From Bacteroidota bacterium (GTDB lineage: Bacteria > Bacteroidota > Ignavibacteria > Ignavibacteriales > Melioribacteraceae): a stretch of DNA of 11,195 nucleotides. Shown here piece after piece: positions 1-6,204 of the stretch. The first letter of the stretch is position 1; each line of letters begins with the position of its first letter. The notes beneath the pieces were generated by a model. That model saw nothing but the letters and a program-made list of their open reading frames with translations. It searched no databases and was not told where the DNA came from. The position numbers were made by a program, and so were the translations under genes. Location of the stretch: the NCBI GenBank assembly GCA_023381535.1, contig JAMCSN010000349.1, positions 1 through 11,195 of the forward strand, written 5' to 3'.

Positions 1-548
1 AGATGTACTGGAGACCTTACATGGATGATGATCAGCGTTTCGCTGCCGTTCGCCCCGATGTTCTTGTTTATGAGACCGAACCGCTTGATAAAGACGTAAC
101 GGTGAGCGGGCCAATCAAAGCTGATCTTTTTGTTTCAACGACCGGAACTGATGCCGACTGGGTTGTTAAGTTGATCGATGTTTATTCCGACGACGCGAAA
201 AATCCGGATCCTAATCCCAACAATGTGGAGATGGGCGGATACCAGAGACTGCTTCGATATGAAATCATGCGCGGGAAATTTAGAAACAGTTATGAGAAGC
301 CGGAACCGTTTGTTCCCAATAAGGCTGCTGAAGTAAAAATAAATCTTAACGACATCGACCATACTTTTCTGAAAGGTCACAAAATCATGGTTCAGGTTCA
401 GAGTAGTTTCTTCCCATTCTTCGACCGCAACCCGCAAAAGTTTGTTGATATTTACAGCGCGAAAGAAAGTGATTTTCAGAAAGCGTTTAACAGAGTTTAT
501 TTCTCTGAAAAGTATCCTTCTCATATCGAACTGAATGTTCTAAAGTAG
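1..548 (+). CDS. CocE/NonD-family hydrolase, C-terminal part (5' truncated by window edge)
   Basis: This is the last ~181 codons of a gene that begins before the window; bases 1-2 already belong to the preceding codon, so the ATG at position 3 is probably an internal methionine. The residues match the C-terminal jelly-roll domain of the CocE/NonD and X-Pro dipeptidyl-peptidase family: an opening DQRFAAVRPDVLVYET, then VSGPIKADLFVSTTGTDADW and VKLIDVYSDD, and near the end KGHKIMVQVQSSFFPFFDRN. In this family an upstream alpha/beta-hydrolase domain holds the Ser-Asp-His triad and cleaves ester or amide bonds of acyl or peptide substrates; that catalytic part is not in the window, so the substrate cannot be inferred. 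It ends in TAG. The next gene on the same strand starts 66 bases later behind a possible promoter. Family assignment is confident; enzymatic specificity is unknown. Confidence 0.88.
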   Translation, partial: MYWRPYMDDDQRFAAVRPDVLVYETEPLDKDVTVSGPIKADLFVSTTGTDADWVVKLIDVYSDDAKNPDPNPNNVEMGGYQRLLRYEIMRGKFRNSYEKPEPFVPNKAAEVKINLNDIDHTFLKGHKIMVQVQSSFFPFFDRNPQKFVDIYSAKESDFQKAFNRVYFSEKYPSHIELNVLK

Positions 549-558
549 AAATGCAAGC

Positions 559-588
559 TTGAAACTATTGATGATTCTTTTTTATAAA
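559..588 (+). promoter_or_regulatory. possible sigma70-type promoter for the barrel-protein gene
   Basis: TTGAAA at 559-564 and TATAAA at 583-588 are separated by 18 bases, in the 66-base gap upstream of the gene starting at 615. This leaves a leader of about 20 bases. It is a consensus match by eye only, and AT-rich DNA gives such matches by chance. Confidence 0.3.
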
Positions 589-614
589 TTATGACATAAA
601 TATTCGAGGTTCTT

Positions 615-1133
615 ATGAAGAAGAATATGTTGTTCACTTTGGCATTATTGATTTCATTTTCGTCGCTGCTGTCTGCACAAAGTATTGCGTTCGGACCGCA
701 GCTTGGTTTTATAAAATCTTCGGATTCAGATAATTCCGTTATGATGCCGGGTGCTGCATTGCGCGTAAATTTTATAGGACTAAGTGTGGAAGGATCGATC
801 TATTATAAATCGGAAGAGTATCAGAGCGGAGCTATCAAAGCAAAAAGTTATCCTATTATGCTTACCGGATTTGTAAATGTTCTTCCGCTAATTCACGGCG
901 AAGTTGGTGTTGGTTGGTACAATACCAAAATCGATTATTCCGGAAGTCTTTCCTCGCTCAAAGCCGAAACGTCAAATAGCATGGGTTACCATTTAGGCGC
1001 GGGTGCGGAATTGCCGCTGGGCAGTCTAATTTTAGCCGGCGATATTAGATATGTCTTCCTAAGTCTTTCCAGCGCTACAAGTTTTAAAAGTAATTTTTAC
1101 GTTATAATGGTCGGCGCGTTCTTTAAACTGTAA
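615..1133 (+). CDS. small outer-membrane beta-barrel protein (OmpW/opacity-like)
   Basis: This encodes 172 residues. Residues 1-22 are a typical Sec signal peptide: MKK, a hydrophobic core, then LLSAQ before the likely cleavage site. The mature part alternates polar and hydrophobic residues in short strands rich in Gly and aromatic residues, with repeated glycine turns (GPQLGF, GVGWY, GAGAELPLG), and ends in a strand finishing VGAFFKL. That pattern fits a small eight-stranded outer-membrane barrel of the OmpW/opacity or general beta-barrel type. No sequence motif assigns a ligand. The start is supported by GAGG at 606-609, five bases before the ATG. The YhcH-like gene follows 34 bases later on the same strand, so the two may be co-transcribed. 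The role could be structural or small-molecule passage; only the barrel architecture is inferred. Confidence 0.7.
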   Translation: MKKNMLFTLALLISFSSLLSAQSIAFGPQLGFIKSSDSDNSVMMPGAALRVNFIGLSVEGSIYYKSEEYQSGAIKAKSYPIMLTGFVNVLPLIHGEVGVGWYNTKIDYSGSLSSLKAETSNSMGYHLGAGAELPLGSLILAGDIRYVFLSLSSATSFKSNFYVIMVGAFFKL

Positions 1134-1167
1134 TATTCTAAAAATGAAAAACTAATCCCGAGGCATT

Positions 1168-1671
1168 ATGGTATTCGATAAAATCAAAAACGCGAAACTC
1201 TATTTTCCGCTTGGAGAAAAATTTCAAAAGGCGCTTCAATACCTTGCGGATACGGATTTCTCTTCTGTTGAACCGGGTAAATACGAAATTGACGGCGAGA
1301 ATGTTTTTGCGCTTGTTCAGACTTACGATACGAAACCGTTAAGTTCCGCAAAGTGGGAAGCGCACAAAAAATATATTGATATTCAATACGTTGCATCCGG
1401 ACGAGAAAAAATGGGTGCTACGGAATTTGAAAAAGTAATTATTATCGAAGAGTATAACGCAGATAAAGATTGCGCGCTCTATAAAGGAGATGGAAATTTT
1501 CTTCTTGTAGATGAAGGTTACTTTGCAATTTTTTATCCGACGGACGTTCACATGCCGGGTTTATCTATAAATATTCCCAAACCGGTTAAGAAAGTTGTTG
1601 TGAAAGTTTCTGTTGATAATATTCAAGAGCAAGAGACCGGCAATGCCGAATCTCTCGCTCCACAAATTTGA
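1168..1671 (+). CDS. YhcH/YjgK/YiaL family protein (DUF386, cupin-like sugar-binding fold) with C-terminal extension
   Basis: This encodes 167 residues without a signal peptide, so it is probably cytoplasmic. The core matches the YhcH/YjgK/YiaL family: WEAHKKYIDIQYV (residues 63-75, His66 a likely metal ligand), then GYFAIFYPTDVHMPGL (residues 117-132, His128) and the closing KKVVVKVSV. Family members include the small subunit EbgC of evolved beta-galactosidase and E. coli YhcH (NanQ), reported as a sialic-acid anomerase, so a role in handling sugar anomers or uptake intermediates is plausible but the sugar is unknown. The start has CGAGG shortly upstream. Residues ~150-167 continue past the usual end of the family (about 150-155 residues), and their codons overlap a strong hairpin (1627-1660). 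The TGA at 1669-1671 directly abuts the stop of the convergent FKBP gene. Confidence 0.88.
   Translation: MVFDKIKNAKLYFPLGEKFQKALQYLADTDFSSVEPGKYEIDGENVFALVQTYDTKPLSSAKWEAHKKYIDIQYVASGREKMGATEFEKVIIIEEYNADKDCALYKGDGNFLLVDEGYFAIFYPTDVHMPGLSINIPKPVKKVVVKVSVDNIQEQETGNAESLAPQI
1627..1660 (-). terminator. Rho-independent-type hairpin for the FKBP gene, inside the YhcH-like coding sequence
   Basis: The 10-base arms are 1627-1636 and 1651-1660, and the inner 4-bp stem CGGC/GCCG (1638-1641, 1645-1648) closes on a 3-base loop. Read on the - strand the outer arms pair completely, with one G-U wobble; on the + strand the same position is an A-C mismatch, so the structure suits the FKBP transcript better. 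It lies 11 bases beyond the FKBP stop and is followed on that strand by the T-rich TTGAATATTAT, not a pure T tract. Confidence 0.6.
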
Positions 1672-2412
1672 TTATTTGTTCGGAAGGATTTCCAGAAGTT
1701 CTACTTCAAAAATTAAAACGGAGTTCGGTTCAATCATATTGCCGGCTCCGTTTTCTCCATACCCAAGTTCGGAAGGAATATACAATTCCCATTTATCGCC
1801 GACATGCATTAATTGTAACGCCTCGGTCCATCCTTTAATAACTTGATTGAGCGGAAAAGATGCCGGTTCGTTTCTTTCATAGGAGCTGTCGAAAACTCTG
1901 CCGTCGATCAAACTGCCTTTATAATTAACTTTTACTTTGTCGGTTGCCTTTGGAGAAGGACCGGTTCCGGTTACCAATATTTTATATTGAAGTCCGTCGG
2001 CAAGAGTTACAACGCCGGGTTTCTTTTTGTTCTCGGCTAAAAATTCTTCGCCTGCTTTTTTGTTTTTCTCTTTCACTGCATTCAAGTCAGCTGTGCGTTT
2101 CGCCATCATTTTTTGATTGAAAGCATTCATAGCGTTTTTCATTTGAGCTTCACTGATCTTGGTTTGACCGGTAAGCCCGTCCTGTAATCCTTCGATAAGT
2201 ACGCCGAAATTTATATTCATCGACGGATCTTTCAAATTATGGCTTAAGCTCTGACCAATGGCGTAACTAACTGTGTCATCTTGAGTAGTTATTGATATCG
2301 CGGATTTTGGTGCAGCTTCGGCCTGCTTTTTGTCTTTCTTGGTCGTCTTTGTTTGAGCATTAATTAAAGTTGCGGCAAACAGCAAAAAGAATAACATCTT
2401 GGTTAACTTCAT
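1672..2412 (-). CDS. exported FKBP-type peptidyl-prolyl cis-trans isomerase (FkpA/Mip-like)
   Basis: This encodes 246 residues. Residues 1-20 are a signal peptide ending INAQ; no lipobox cysteine is present, so a soluble periplasmic protein is expected. A Lys-rich linker follows, then the helical FKBP N-terminal dimerisation domain (about 46-135: DTVSYAIGQSLSHNL ... GLTGQTKIS) and the FKBP catalytic domain (about 150-243). That domain shows VKVNYKGSLIDGRVFDSSY (160-178), VIKGWTEAL (191-199), IPSELGYGE (212-220) and the closing VLIFEVELLEI. The family isomerises X-Pro bonds and acts as a chaperone for envelope proteins. The frame stays open to 2481, but ATG 2412 is the better start: AAGGAG lies at 2418-2423 with 5-base spacing and the signal peptide begins there. 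The stop abuts that of the convergent YhcH-like gene. Confidence 0.93.
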   Translation of the reverse strand: MKLTKMLFFLLFAATLINAQTKTTKKDKKQAEAAPKSAISITTQDDTVSYAIGQSLSHNLKDPSMNINFGVLIEGLQDGLTGQTKISEAQMKNAMNAFNQKMMAKRTADLNAVKEKNKKAGEEFLAENKKKPGVVTLADGLQYKILVTGTGPSPKATDKVKVNYKGSLIDGRVFDSSYERNEPASFPLNQVIKGWTEALQLMHVGDKWELYIPSELGYGENGAGNMIEPNSVLIFEVELLEILPNK

Positions 2413-2452
2413 TTTATCTCCTTGGACTGAGTTTTTCTGATTATGGGTCGTG

Positions 2453-2481
2453 AAAATAAGCGCATTGTAATTCATAAGCAA
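2453..2481 (-). promoter_or_regulatory. possible sigma70-type promoter for the FKBP gene
   Basis: On the - strand TTGCTT (2476-2481) and TATTTT (2453-2458) are exactly 17 bases apart, which predicts a leader of roughly 35 bases before the ATG at 2412. This also fits the choice of the shorter start, because the longer frame would begin inside the -35 element. Consensus match by eye only. Confidence 0.38.
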
Positions 2482-2493
2482 ACCGACCTGCAG

Positions 2494-2514
2494 TTAGCTT
2501 TTAGCTGTTAGTTG
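2494..2514. repeat. three degenerate 7-bp tandem repeats (TTAGCTN)
   Basis: Units TTAGCTT, TTAGCTG and TTAGTTG run head to tail at 2494-2500, 2501-2507 and 2508-2514, in the gap between the divergent FKBP and DUF1028 genes. The unit length equals that of the array at 2611-2638 in the neighbouring signal-peptide codons, but the sequence is different. Confidence 0.5.
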
Positions 2515-2564
2515 TGGATGATAATTTCTAAATTCTATTAAGGAATTTTTTGAAAGGGACAGAA

Positions 2565-3569
2565 ATGAAACCAAAAATTTTGTTTAGATATTTTTTCATT
2601 CTTTCATTCGCAATTCTCAATTCACAATTCTCAATTCTATTCGCCCAAGAGTATAAGCTTGACGCGCCGTTCGCTCACACTTATTCAATCGTTGCGTTCG
2701 ATCCGCAAACCGGAGACATCGGCGTTGCAGTTCAGTCGCATTGGTTTTCAGTTGGAACTTCTGTTACGTGGGGCGAGGCGGGAGTGGGCGTAATTGCGAC
2801 TCAATCGTTTGTAAATGCGTCATTCGGTCCGCACGGATTGGAATTGCTGAAGAAAGGAATGAGCCCGCAAGAAGTTGTTGATGAATTAATCAAGCGCGAT
2901 GATGGGCGTGATTACCGCCAGCTTGCCGTTCTCGATTCAAAGGGTCGCGCCGCATCTTACACCGGATCGAAATGTATTCAACCGGCAGGCAACATTGTTG
3001 GCGATGGGTTTTCAGTTCAGGCAAATTTAATGTCAACAGATAAAGTTTGGCCTGCTATGGCAGAAGCGTTTAAGAATTCCAAAGGTCCGTTAGCAGAAAG
3101 AATGTTGGCTGCGCTTGAAGCGGCACAGAAAGTCGGCGGGGATATACGCGGCAAACAATCGGCTGCAATGCTGGTGTTCCGAGGTAAGTCCACAGGAAAA
3201 GTTTGGGAAGATAAATTGGTCGATCTTCGCGTTGACGACAACCCCTCCCCGCTTGTTGAGTTGAAAAGACTTCTCAAAGTTCACCGCGCATACGAGCACA
3301 TGAACAACGGCGATCTGCAAACCGAGAAAAACAACATGGCAAAAGCTATGGAAGAATATTCTGCAGCGATGAAAATGTTTCCAGATAATCTAGAAATGAA
3401 ATATTGGACGGCCGTTACGCTTGCCAACAACGGAAGATTAAAAGAAGCATTACCGATGTTCAAGGAAATTTTTGCGAAAGACAAAAATTGGAAAGCGCTG
3501 ACTCCGAGATTGATTCCGAACGGTTTGTTAAAAGTTGATGATAAGCAGTTAAAAGAAATAATGAAATGA
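2565..3569 (+). CDS. exported DUF1028 (Ntn-hydrolase-fold) protein with TPR-like C-terminus
   Basis: This encodes 334 residues. Residues 1-28 are a signal peptide (RYFFILSFAIL... ending LFAQ). DUF1028 spans about 38-240: HTYSIVAFDPQTGDIGVAV at its start, GVGVIATQSF, RQLAVLDSKGRAASYTG, GGDIRGKQSAAMLVF and LVDLRVDDNPSPLVEL. The family has an N-terminal-nucleophile hydrolase fold but no firmly established reaction; the conserved Thr/Ser of HTYS is the obvious nucleophile candidate, by family reasoning only. Residues ~241-320 look like two TPR-like helical repeats (AMEEYSAAMKMFPDN, GRLKEALPMFKEI). An in-frame TTG at 2550 exists, but ATG 2565 has an AAAGGGA ribosome site with about 6-base spacing. 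The signal-peptide codons contain four 7-bp repeats, so gain or loss of one unit would frameshift the gene. The final codons enter the palindrome at 3568-3626. Confidence 0.85.
   Translation: MKPKILFRYFFILSFAILNSQFSILFAQEYKLDAPFAHTYSIVAFDPQTGDIGVAVQSHWFSVGTSVTWGEAGVGVIATQSFVNASFGPHGLELLKKGMSPQEVVDELIKRDDGRDYRQLAVLDSKGRAASYTGSKCIQPAGNIVGDGFSVQANLMSTDKVWPAMAEAFKNSKGPLAERMLAALEAAQKVGGDIRGKQSAAMLVFRGKSTGKVWEDKLVDLRVDDNPSPLVELKRLLKVHRAYEHMNNGDLQTEKNNMAKAMEEYSAAMKMFPDNLEMKYWTAVTLANNGRLKEALPMFKEIFAKDKNWKALTPRLIPNGLLKVDDKQLKEIMK
2611..2638 (+). repeat. four 7-bp tandem repeats (CAATTCT) in the DUF1028 signal-peptide codons
   Basis: The units sit at 2611-2617, 2618-2624, 2625-2631 and 2632-2638; only the second differs, by one final base (CAATTCA). 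They encode part of the hydrophobic core (ILNSQFSIL). Because 7 is not a multiple of 3, slippage by one unit changes the reading frame, while a change of three units would keep it. Confidence 0.85.
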
Positions 3570-3626
3570 TTTTCCGTCTCGTAGGGGCTTGATTAATCAA
3601 GCCCCTACGAATTAAAACGGAAAATC
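3568..3626. repeat. perfect 32-bp palindrome with outer complementary arms between convergent genes
   Basis: Bases 3579-3610 form a perfect palindrome (CGTAGGGGCTTGATT and its complement, with a terminal T/A pair). Outside it, GATTTTCCGT (3568-3577) and ACGGAAAATC (3617-3626) are again perfectly complementary, separated from the core by one base on the left and six on the right. The outer arms reach into both coding 3' ends. Neither strand has a T tract right after the core, so a bidirectional terminator role is plausible but not textbook. A dispersed REP-like palindrome is the alternative. Confidence 0.8.
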
Positions 3627-5177
3627 TTCTTTGAGATTTACCTTCTCCAATTTTTTCTCTTCAACATTTTTCTTTGCTGTCTGATGCGTTCGGTTACCGT
3701 CAACATAAATCGATTTGTACGGAAATGTCGGGCAAGCAAACTCACATGCGCCGCAGCCGATGCAGTAATCGTCGCGCGTTTCCGGAATAAGAAGTTTGCC
3801 TTCAAACGGAACCATGTGAACAGCTTTTGTCGGGCAGTGTTCCGAACACGCGCCGCAATCCGTTTTCTGAGTGTTGATGACGCAATTATCTTTCACAAAC
3901 TTAGCTTTGCCTATCTGCGTTAACTTTTTCTTCTCCAGCGGGATTGGTAATATCGCACCGGTTGGACAGACATCGGCGCAAATGGTGCATTCAAAATTGC
4001 AGAAGCCGGCAACGTTATCCATTCTCGGCTGCATGATTCCCAAAAATCCGTATTCAAGAAACGACGGCTGCAGAACTTGCGTTGGGCATGAAGCTACACA
4101 CAAGTTGCACGCGGTACATTTGCTGTTGAATCTTTCTACGCCGATTGATCCGGGCGGCGAGACTGCGCTCAGTTTGAAAATTGCTTTCGTGCTTGGCTTC
4201 GTAACCACAATCTTCTTCTGAACCTGCGCGCCGATTGCCGTCGCAGAAAGGAAATAGAGAATGGTCTTCGTGAAAAAGTCTCGCTTGGATTGTTCAACTG
4301 AAATATTTTCACTCTTTCTGTTCTTGTATGAATTGCTGAGTGTAATTCCATCAGTCGGGCACGATGTTAAGCAATCAAAACACATTACGCAGCGGGACAT
4401 ATCGACTGTTTTGTTATCACTGTCTATGCAGCCGGACTTGCACTCCTGCGTACACAAACCGCAGCTTATGCACTCTTCATCTTTAATTATAATTTTGAAC
4501 AGAGATATTTTCGAAATGTAACCAAGCAGAGTTCCAACCGGGCAAACGGTGTTGCAGTACAATCTTCCTTTCAACCACGCCATAGCGACAACAAGCACAA
4601 AGAATACATCGGTAATCACAAATGGAATTGCGTTGAATGCTTTTATATCATAATAATAAACCGAATAGACTTTGAACATCTCCATTGCTTTGGATGCAAT
4701 ATTGTTAAATCTGACAAGAACCGGCTTGAAAAAATTTCCGGTTATTCTTCCGTACAGACTGTAAGGATCCAAAAGATTTATAGCCAGCGAACTACCGAGT
4801 AAGAACACAACTATGGTCAAAACTAATAATGAAATACGTAGAACTCTTAACTCTTTCAAATATTCGAAATATTTTTTCTTTCTGAACTTCTTAGAAAAAT
4901 AATTAACAATGTCCTGAAGGATTCCCAACGGACAAACGGTTGAGCAGTAAATCCTTCCGAACAAAATTGTAAGTAAAAGAATAATTAAGAAACCGGCAGC
5001 GCCAATTGATAAAATCGTTATAAATTTAAGAAGCGAGGGGACAAATTGAAGATAGAGAATATCATTCTTAACAAAACCGGGGATGTAACCGTAGAAATCT
5101 ATTAGAAGAAAAGTTGTCGCGATTAAAAAGATTAATGAAACAACAATTCTAACTTTCCGGAGAACTGGAGTATTCAT
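3612..5177 (-). CDS. membrane polyferredoxin, NapH-like domain fused to NapG/MauM-like ferredoxin domain
   Basis: This encodes 521 residues. The N-terminal half is NapH-like: hydrophobic segments near 8-28, 45-73, 113-133 and 186-202, with the paired motifs GRIYCSTVCPLG (74-85) and GRLYCNTVCPVG (204-215), then two 4Fe-4S sets at Cys236/239/242/246 and Cys263/266/269/273. A short basic stretch with KRDFFTK (298-304), resembling a Tat motif, precedes a fifth hydrophobic segment (~305-318). The second half is NapG/MauM-like, with four more cysteine sets: 354/357/360/364, 393/397/400/404, 432/441/444/448 and 472/475/478/482. Family knowledge supports electron transfer from quinol through Fe-S clusters; the partner is unknown. 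It starts four bases after the DUF362 stop without a clear ribosome site, which suggests translational coupling. The order of motifs looks intact, so I see a true fusion rather than a frameshift. Confidence 0.88.
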   Translation of the reverse strand: MNTPVLRKVRIVVSLIFLIATTFLLIDFYGYIPGFVKNDILYLQFVPSLLKFITILSIGAAGFLIILLLTILFGRIYCSTVCPLGILQDIVNYFSKKFRKKKYFEYLKELRVLRISLLVLTIVVFLLGSSLAINLLDPYSLYGRITGNFFKPVLVRFNNIASKAMEMFKVYSVYYYDIKAFNAIPFVITDVFFVLVVAMAWLKGRLYCNTVCPVGTLLGYISKISLFKIIIKDEECISCGLCTQECKSGCIDSDNKTVDMSRCVMCFDCLTSCPTDGITLSNSYKNRKSENISVEQSKRDFFTKTILYFLSATAIGAQVQKKIVVTKPSTKAIFKLSAVSPPGSIGVERFNSKCTACNLCVASCPTQVLQPSFLEYGFLGIMQPRMDNVAGFCNFECTICADVCPTGAILPIPLEKKKLTQIGKAKFVKDNCVINTQKTDCGACSEHCPTKAVHMVPFEGKLLIPETRDDYCIGCGACEFACPTFPYKSIYVDGNRTHQTAKKNVEEKKLEKVNLKEDFPF

Positions 5178-5181
5178 TTCA

Positions 5182-6111
5182 TCACAAGATAATCCGTTTG
5201 ATGTTTAGCGAGCTTAAATTCTTTTTACCCACGCCCATCGCGTCGGCATAAGTAATGTGCGGAACATCATCGGGCTCGATGCCGAACAATTTAGCAGAAG
5301 CCGCATCCGCTGCAACCATGTCTGTTGAGAGTATTTGAGATTTCATCAGCACCACATCATCGGTTGAGACGCCGCGCGGACCGTTTCTCTTCATCACGTA
5401 ATATGCGTCAACTATATTCAGCACGGGACGCTTGCTGTAAGTCGCATAATCTGCAATACATTGCTGCAAATCGGTACGGTGCCAAAAACGTCTATCCCAC
5501 ACAACACCCATCATATTTTTTAACGAAACGGTTAAACGGGCACCGCCATGATTTTTTAAAATCGGCACGTTGATGAACACGTCACTATCGAGAACAAGTT
5601 CGTGAACCTTTGCATTCTTCAAAACTTTACCGGAGCTGACGGAAATTTCTTGATAATAACTTTCAGTATCGGCAGGAACCATTTGCCCGCCGGCATCCTT
5701 TACTACTTTTTCTATCCCGCTGTTAACGTAACATCTTTTCCAATCGTCGCATGTATGATCGGCAACGTAAACTTCTTTTGCGCCGGCACTGAAACAGTGT
5801 TCAATGACACGTTTAACAAGTTTAGGATTCGTATTTCCGCCGCGTTCAGGAGTTACGTCCCATCCAATGTTCGGTTTCAAATAGACTTTCTGATTTTTAT
5901 TAACAAATGTTTTCATGCCGCCGTATAGTTTTATCGCCTCGTCGAACATAACATCCGGCTCCCCGCCTTTGATTGCAACGAGATCATAAGCAGAGGGAAT
6001 TATTCGACTAGTTTTTGCAAAATATCTTCCATAAAAACCCGGGAATGCAACAGCGGCGCCAGTTAGTAATCCGGCTTGAACACTTTTTTTGAAAAAGTCT
6101 CTTCGATCCAT
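5182..6111 (-). CDS. Tat-exported DUF362 domain protein
   Basis: This encodes 309 residues. The N-terminus carries a twin-arginine motif, DRRDFFKKS (residues 2-10), and a weakly hydrophobic Ala/Gly region, so export in a folded, possibly cofactor-bearing state is expected. DUF362 hallmarks follow: VYLKPNIGW (76-84), GGNTNPKLVKRVIE (91-104), AGAKEVYVADHT (109-120), and ILKNHGGARLTVSLKNMMGV (184-203). The biochemical function of DUF362 is not established, though its genes often accompany ferredoxins. GTG at 6117 is in frame, but ATG 6111 is preferred because GGAG (6117-6120) sits five bases ahead of it. The polyferredoxin gene follows after four bases, so the pair is almost certainly one transcriptional unit. 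Cysteines at about 106, 121, 127 and 218 (this numbering) are too scattered to form a ferredoxin motif. Confidence 0.88.
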   Translation of the reverse strand: MDRRDFFKKSVQAGLLTGAAVAFPGFYGRYFAKTSRIIPSAYDLVAIKGGEPDVMFDEAIKLYGGMKTFVNKNQKVYLKPNIGWDVTPERGGNTNPKLVKRVIEHCFSAGAKEVYVADHTCDDWKRCYVNSGIEKVVKDAGGQMVPADTESYYQEISVSSGKVLKNAKVHELVLDSDVFINVPILKNHGGARLTVSLKNMMGVVWDRRFWHRTDLQQCIADYATYSKRPVLNIVDAYYVMKRNGPRGVSTDDVVLMKSQILSTDMVAADAASAKLFGIEPDDVPHITYADAMGVGKKNLSSLNIKRIIL

Positions 6112-6204
6112 TTTCACTCCGCACCATTGTTGTTAGGTTTTCGTAGTGATGAAAAGTAACGAATATACTATATTGTATTCAAGACAAATAAATCGGAGTG
6201 AAGT
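6112..6204. promoter_or_regulatory. divergent promoter region with mirrored ribosome sites
   Basis: This gap must hold promoters for the DUF362 pair (-) and the membrane protein (+). TATACT at 6164-6169 is a good -10 candidate for the + gene, but no convincing -35 is seen at the right distance. The 9-base sequence CGGAGTGAA is present at 6194-6202 (+) and as its complement at 6113-6121, so both start codons follow the same ribosome-site sequence. An imperfect AT-rich inverted repeat lies at 6161-6180. Confidence 0.35.

Noticed and set aside
2413..2481. Longer start for the FKBP gene at 2481, adding 23 residues
   Set aside because: The added residues would precede the signal peptide and include the predicted -35 element; the start at 2412 has AAGGAG at ideal spacing.
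2550..2564. TTG start for the DUF1028 gene at 2550
   Set aside because: ATG 2565 has an AAAGGGA site placed between the two and starts a normal signal peptide.
3871..4221. 116-codon open frame on the + strand opposite the polyferredoxin gene
   Set aside because: It lies wholly antisense to a gene with six conserved cysteine sets, has no ribosome site and looks like a shadow frame.
5602..5928. 108-codon open frame on the + strand opposite the DUF362 gene
   Set aside because: It is an antisense shadow of a well-supported coding region and has no recognisable domain.
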